From assembly GCA_002493515.1 (NCBI GenBank), contig DKYZ01000095.1:1-18525 (forward strand): a DNA stretch of 18,525 nucleotides, written 5' to 3'. Source of the DNA: Porphyromonadaceae bacterium UBA7087 (GTDB lineage Bacteria; Bacteroidota; Bacteroidia; Bacteroidales; Muribaculaceae). Position numbers and translations under genes: made by a program. Below, one piece after another: positions 15,741 to 18,525 of the stretch; position 1 is the stretch's first letter; every line of letters begins with the position of its first letter. The notes under the pieces are model-generated. The model saw only the letters and a list, made by a program, of their open reading frames with translations, did no database searches and was not told the origin of the DNA.

Positions 15741-15772
15741 CAAAATTAGTAAAAAAAGTCGGCCGTGCCAAA
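15741..15772 (-). promoter_or_regulatory. dnaN operon promoter
   Basis: On the minus strand TTTG (15772-15769), 20 bases and TAATTTTG (15748-15741) match the consensus fully. The -33 element lies in the loop and arm of the rplI terminator hairpin, and the spacer contains its T-run. Confidence 0.8.
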
Positions 15773-15789
15773 TTGAAAAGGCACGGCCG
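15749..15789 (-). terminator. Intrinsic terminator of rpsF-rpsR-rplI
   Basis: CGGCCGTGCC (minus strand, from 15789) pairs perfectly over 10 bp with GGCACGGCCG (to 15760) around a ten-base loop. A run of seven T follows on the minus strand. It sits 34 bases after the rplI stop codon. Confidence 0.9.
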
Positions 15790-15822
15790 GCGTAAATTAT
15801 GACTGAATGCTAATGCTTTCGA

Positions 15823-16266
15823 TTATTCAGAAACGACGTCGAAGTCAATCTCTGTCACCACATCCTTGTGGAATTTGATTGTAGCCTTGTAGGAACCAAC
15901 CTCCTTCACGGGCTCCTTGAGGAAGATGAGCTTGCGTTCAACCTCGTGGCCGGCCTTGCTGAGGGCCTCGGCGATCTGAAGCACGTTGACAGAGCCGAAG
16001 ATTGTGCCCGTGGAGCTTGTCTTGGCACCGATCACGAGTTTCAGGCCCTCGAGAGCCTTGGCTGCGTTCTCGGCCTCTTCCTTGATTTTGGCGAGCTTGT
16101 GGGCACGCTGGCGCTGATCTTCCGCGAGCTGCTTGAGAGCGGCGTTGGAAGCGATGATTGCCTTTCCCTGGGGAATCAGATAGTTGCGACCATAACCATC
16201 CTTCACTTCGACAACATCATCCTTGTAGCCGAGCTCGGCTACATTCTCCTTAAGTATCAGTTTCAT
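15823..16266 (-). CDS. rplI: 50S ribosomal protein L9
   Basis: L9 binds 23S rRNA at the base of the L1 stalk. The 147-residue protein has the hallmark N-terminal domain MKLILKENVAELGYKDDVVE followed by VKDGYGRNYLIPQGKA, a central charged helix (about 45-75) and a C-terminal domain ending in IDFDVVSE. It is the last gene of the rpsF operon, 30 bases after rpsR and just before a strong terminator. Confidence 0.97.
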   Translation of the reverse strand: MKLILKENVAELGYKDDVVEVKDGYGRNYLIPQGKAIIASNAALKQLAEDQRQRAHKLAKIKEEAENAAKALEGLKLVIGAKTSSTGTIFGSVNVLQIAEALSKAGHEVERKLIFLKEPVKEVGSYKATIKFHKDVVTEIDFDVVSE

Positions 16267-16296
16267 CTTTTAGCTTGTTTGTCGGGTTAAAAATGA

Positions 16297-16563
16297 TTAT
16301 TTCATCAAGTCGGTTACGTAGGGAAGAAGAGCAAGATGGCGCGCACGCTTTACGGCCTTGGCCACTCTTCTCTGGAACTTCAGCGATGTGCCGGTGATGC
16401 GGCGCGGAAGAATCTTTCCCTGCTCGTTGAGGAACTTCTTGAGGAACTCGGGATCTTTATAGTCGATATACTTGATACCGCTGCGTTTGAAACGGCAGTA
16501 TTTCTTCTTCTTGGTGTCGACTGTCAGAGGGGTGAGGTAACGGATCTCGCTGTTTGCTGCCAT
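16297..16563 (-). CDS. rpsR: 30S ribosomal protein S18
   Basis: S18 binds the 30S platform together with S6. The 88-residue protein has YCRFKRSGIKYIDYKD, LLxFLNEQGKILPRRITG-like signature residues and a basic C-terminus, QRRVAKAVKRARHLALLPY. It starts 2 bases after the rpsF stop, so the two partners are made together. Confidence 0.97.
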   Translation of the reverse strand: MAANSEIRYLTPLTVDTKKKKYCRFKRSGIKYIDYKDPEFLKKFLNEQGKILPRRITGTSLKFQRRVAKAVKRARHLALLPYVTDLMK

Positions 16564-16565
16564 GA

Positions 16566-16955
16566 TTATGCCTCCTTAGCTTCTGTGGCCTCGGCTGCAG
16601 CCTCGGCGGGTTGTGTGTTTGCTTTGCTTGCTCTCAGGTTTCTGCGCTTCTCGGCATATTCAGCCGCATACTTGTCGAGACGGAATGTCAGGAAGCGGAT
16701 CACGCGCTCGTCGCGGCGGAAGGCGATGTCAAGCTTCTTGACAATCGTCGGCGCTGCCTTGAACTCAAGCAGGCAGTAGAAGCCTGTCGATTTCTTCTGG
16801 ATGGGATATGCGAGCTTGCGCAGACCCCACTTCTCGTCATTGACGATCTCGGCTCCTTCAGCCTCGAGAACGCCCCTGAATTTCTCTACCGCTTCCTTCA
16901 TCTGCTCATCAGACAAAACGGGAGTTAAAATGAAAACGGTTTCGTAAGTGTTCAT
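16566..16955 (-). CDS. rpsF: 30S ribosomal protein S6
   Basis: S6 is a platform protein that pairs with S18. The 129-residue product begins MNTYETVFILTPVLSDEQ and carries the RRDERVIRFLTFRLDKY segment. It ends in an alanine- and glutamate-rich tail, normal for the family. The frame is open to an ATG at 17012, but that ATG lies upstream of the transcription start predicted by the promoter at 17010-17041, so the ATG at 16955 is used. Confidence 0.97.
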   Translation of the reverse strand: MNTYETVFILTPVLSDEQMKEAVEKFRGVLEAEGAEIVNDEKWGLRKLAYPIQKKSTGFYCLLEFKAAPTIVKKLDIAFRRDERVIRFLTFRLDKYAAEYAEKRRNLRASKANTQPAEAAAEATEAKEA

Positions 16956-16977
16956 AAATTTTTTTGGTTGTTGTTCA

Positions 16978-17002
16978 TTTGCGGCCGGGACTTTTGCCCA
17001 AA
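16978..17002 (-). promoter_or_regulatory. Hairpin at the 5' end of the rpsF leader
   Basis: On the minus strand TTTGGGC pairs with GCC and CAAA, with one bulged G, around a ten-base loop containing CCCG. It begins about one base after the predicted transcription start. In several bacteria S6-S18 represses its own operon by binding a leader hairpin carrying a CCG-type motif. This could be the equivalent, but the match is by position and loop content only. Confidence 0.35.
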
Positions 17003-17009
17003 CCGACTG

Positions 17010-17041
17010 CAAAGTTACTACTTTTTCTCATTTTCTCCAAA
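17010..17041 (-). promoter_or_regulatory. rpsF operon promoter
   Basis: On the minus strand TTTG (17041-17038), 20 bases and TAACTTTG (17017-17010) match the Bacteroidota consensus. The -33 element lies within the last codons of trkH and the spacer spans its stop. Transcription should start near 17003-17005, leaving a leader of roughly 50 bases. Confidence 0.8.
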
Positions 17042-18500
17042 AAGCCGGAAGAAAAAGTGCTATTATACTGTATAATTCAAGCCTTCCGGCCATCATCACG
17101 AGCGCCAGGACCCATTTCATGGCGTCGGGAAGGAGGCGGAAACCACCCTGCGCTCCGGTCAGGCCGTAGCCAAGCCCGTTGTTGCCTATGGCCGAGAGCG
17201 TGGCGAAAAGTGAGTCGGGGGCGTTGACCCCCAGCATGCAGCCGAATGATGTGGCCGACACTGCCAGGAGCACGTAAAGCCCCAGAAAGGCACTGACGCG
17301 CGATATGTTCTCCGAACCGAGGATGCGTCCTCCGACACTCACCGACATCAGGCGGTTGGGGAAGATGGTGTGTTTCGATTCATTGAACATATGCCTCCAC
17401 AGGGAAAGCATACGGTCAATCTTGACGCCTCCCGTGGTAGAGCCGGCGCACGCACCGCTCACCATAAGCGCGACAATCACCACCGCCACGAATGGTCCTG
17501 CGCTTTCATAGTCGAATGCGGAATATCCGGTGGAGGTTATCGCCGAGGCAGTCTGCATCAACGGAGCCACCACAAGCGAGCGCCATCCCGTGGTCCCGGC
17601 GGCCGCCAGGGTTATGCATATTGCCGTCGCCGAGACCAGAATCACACCCACATAGCAGCGGAACACGTCGTTTCCGGCAAGTTCCAGCCACCCTCCGCGG
17701 CAACATTTGTATATGAGGATGAAATTGACGCCCCCGAAAAACATGAAGACCGTTATGACAGTGTCAACATATCCGCTGTCCCATCCCGTCGGACCGGCAT
17801 TGCGCGTGGAGAACCCACCCGTGGAGAGTGTGGTCAGACCATGGCAGATGCTGTCGAAAAGCGACATGGGGCCGGCCCAGAGCATAAGGATACACATCAC
17901 GGTGAGCACGGAATAGACCGTCCACAGGGAGCGGGCGGTGGTGGCGATGCGCGGATGTATCTTGTCGTGGGTTATTCCCGTCACCTCTGTGTTGAACATC
18001 AGGATGCCGCCGTTCTGGTTGAGCTCGGGGAGCAGGGCCAGCGTGAGCAACACGATGCCAAGACCGCCGAACCACTGAAGCATTCCCCGCCACAGAAGCA
18101 CTCCATGGGAGAGCACCTCCACGTCGGCAAAGACCGTGGCCCCGGTGGTGGTGAGTCCCGACATCGTCTCGAAAAACGCGTCGGAAACGCTAAGAGGAGC
18201 CCGGCAGAACATGAAAGGAAGCATTCCGAAAGCCGATATGGCAATCCAGGCGGTGGCGGTGGCCAGATACGCCTCGCGACGCTTCACCATCAGTTTGCGC
18301 CCTCTGAAAGGAAGAGTCATGGCAAGCCCTACCGCTGCCGACACGGCTCCCGCCGTCAGAAAAATAATCCATTCAGGCTCGCCGTAAATCACGCACGCGA
18401 GCAAGGGAAGCGCCATCGACGCCCCGAGTATAAGCAGCAGCCATCCGGTCACTCTGCTTACAGCCGAAAATCCAATCTGCGGATTGAAAATAGATCCCAT
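17028..18500 (-). CDS. trkH: TrkH-family potassium uptake membrane protein
   Basis: TrkH is the pore-forming membrane subunit of a potassium transporter that works with a cytoplasmic TrkA-type gate. The 490-residue protein has about ten or more hydrophobic segments. The four selectivity-filter loops are visible: TTTGAT (117-122), STGGFS (226-231), TSTGYS (322-327) and IGNNGLGYG (438-446). The start at 18500 is 25 bases from the window edge. A trkA partner might lie upstream outside the window, but this is not seen. Confidence 0.95.
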   Translation of the reverse strand: MGSIFNPQIGFSAVSRVTGWLLLILGASMALPLLACVIYGEPEWIIFLTAGAVSAAVGLAMTLPFRGRKLMVKRREAYLATATAWIAISAFGMLPFMFCRAPLSVSDAFFETMSGLTTTGATVFADVEVLSHGVLLWRGMLQWFGGLGIVLLTLALLPELNQNGGILMFNTEVTGITHDKIHPRIATTARSLWTVYSVLTVMCILMLWAGPMSLFDSICHGLTTLSTGGFSTRNAGPTGWDSGYVDTVITVFMFFGGVNFILIYKCCRGGWLELAGNDVFRCYVGVILVSATAICITLAAAGTTGWRSLVVAPLMQTASAITSTGYSAFDYESAGPFVAVVIVALMVSGACAGSTTGGVKIDRMLSLWRHMFNESKHTIFPNRLMSVSVGGRILGSENISRVSAFLGLYVLLAVSATSFGCMLGVNAPDSLFATLSAIGNNGLGYGLTGAQGGFRLLPDAMKWVLALVMMAGRLELYSIIALFLPAFWRK

Positions 18501-18525
18501 AATTACAATAGTTCGTTAAAAAATT

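Overview
The window looks like chromosomal DNA of a member of the order Bacteroidales, most likely a gut Muribaculaceae-type organism. Four things point there. Promoters match the Bacteroidota pattern TTTG-N20-TAnnTTTG. Families largely confined to this phylum are present (DUF5606, DUF4835/PorD, a C10 peptidase with a Bacteroidales-style C-terminal tail). NusB has the long N-terminal extension typical of the group. The order yajC-ybbR-coaE-DUF5606 is also familiar from Bacteroidales. The family-level placement is inference.

Layout from the right edge, where nearly everything is on the minus strand. A TrkH-type potassium transporter comes first (17028-18500). Next is the ribosomal operon rpsF-rpsR-rplI (15823-16955), read from a promoter that overlaps the trkH stop and closed by a clear intrinsic terminator. 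The dnaN promoter is superimposed on that terminator. It drives a dense run dnaN, DEDDh exonuclease, coaBC, DUF4835/PorD, recN, rlmB (9095-15651), which mixes replication and repair, coenzyme A synthesis, a secretion-linked periplasmic protein and rRNA methylation. nusB (7606-8997) has its own promoter. A further promoter drives yajC, ybbR, coaE and a DUF5606 gene (5113-7512). coaBC and coaE, in two different operons, both serve coenzyme A synthesis.

The left third (1-5112) is the accessory part. A two-gene plus-strand unit (2859-4676) encodes a PflA-like radical SAM enzyme and, 3 bp later, an AT-rich repeat lipoprotein of the DKNYY type. The unit sits between two gene-free stretches (about 620 and 436 bp) rich in hairpins and repeats. 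A diverged direct repeat of about 70 bp (2664-2741 and 4973-5038) brackets it, and upstream there is a roughly 200-bp inverted-repeat element built of 10-bp units. To its left a secreted C10 (streptopain-like) cysteine protease is encoded on the minus strand (160-2238).

The best candidates for new biology are the repeat-bracketed radical SAM/DKNYY unit, the inverted-repeat element, the NusB with an apparently duplicated N-terminal domain, and the fused rplI terminator/dnaN promoter. I see no tRNA, rRNA, CRISPR array, transposase or integrase.
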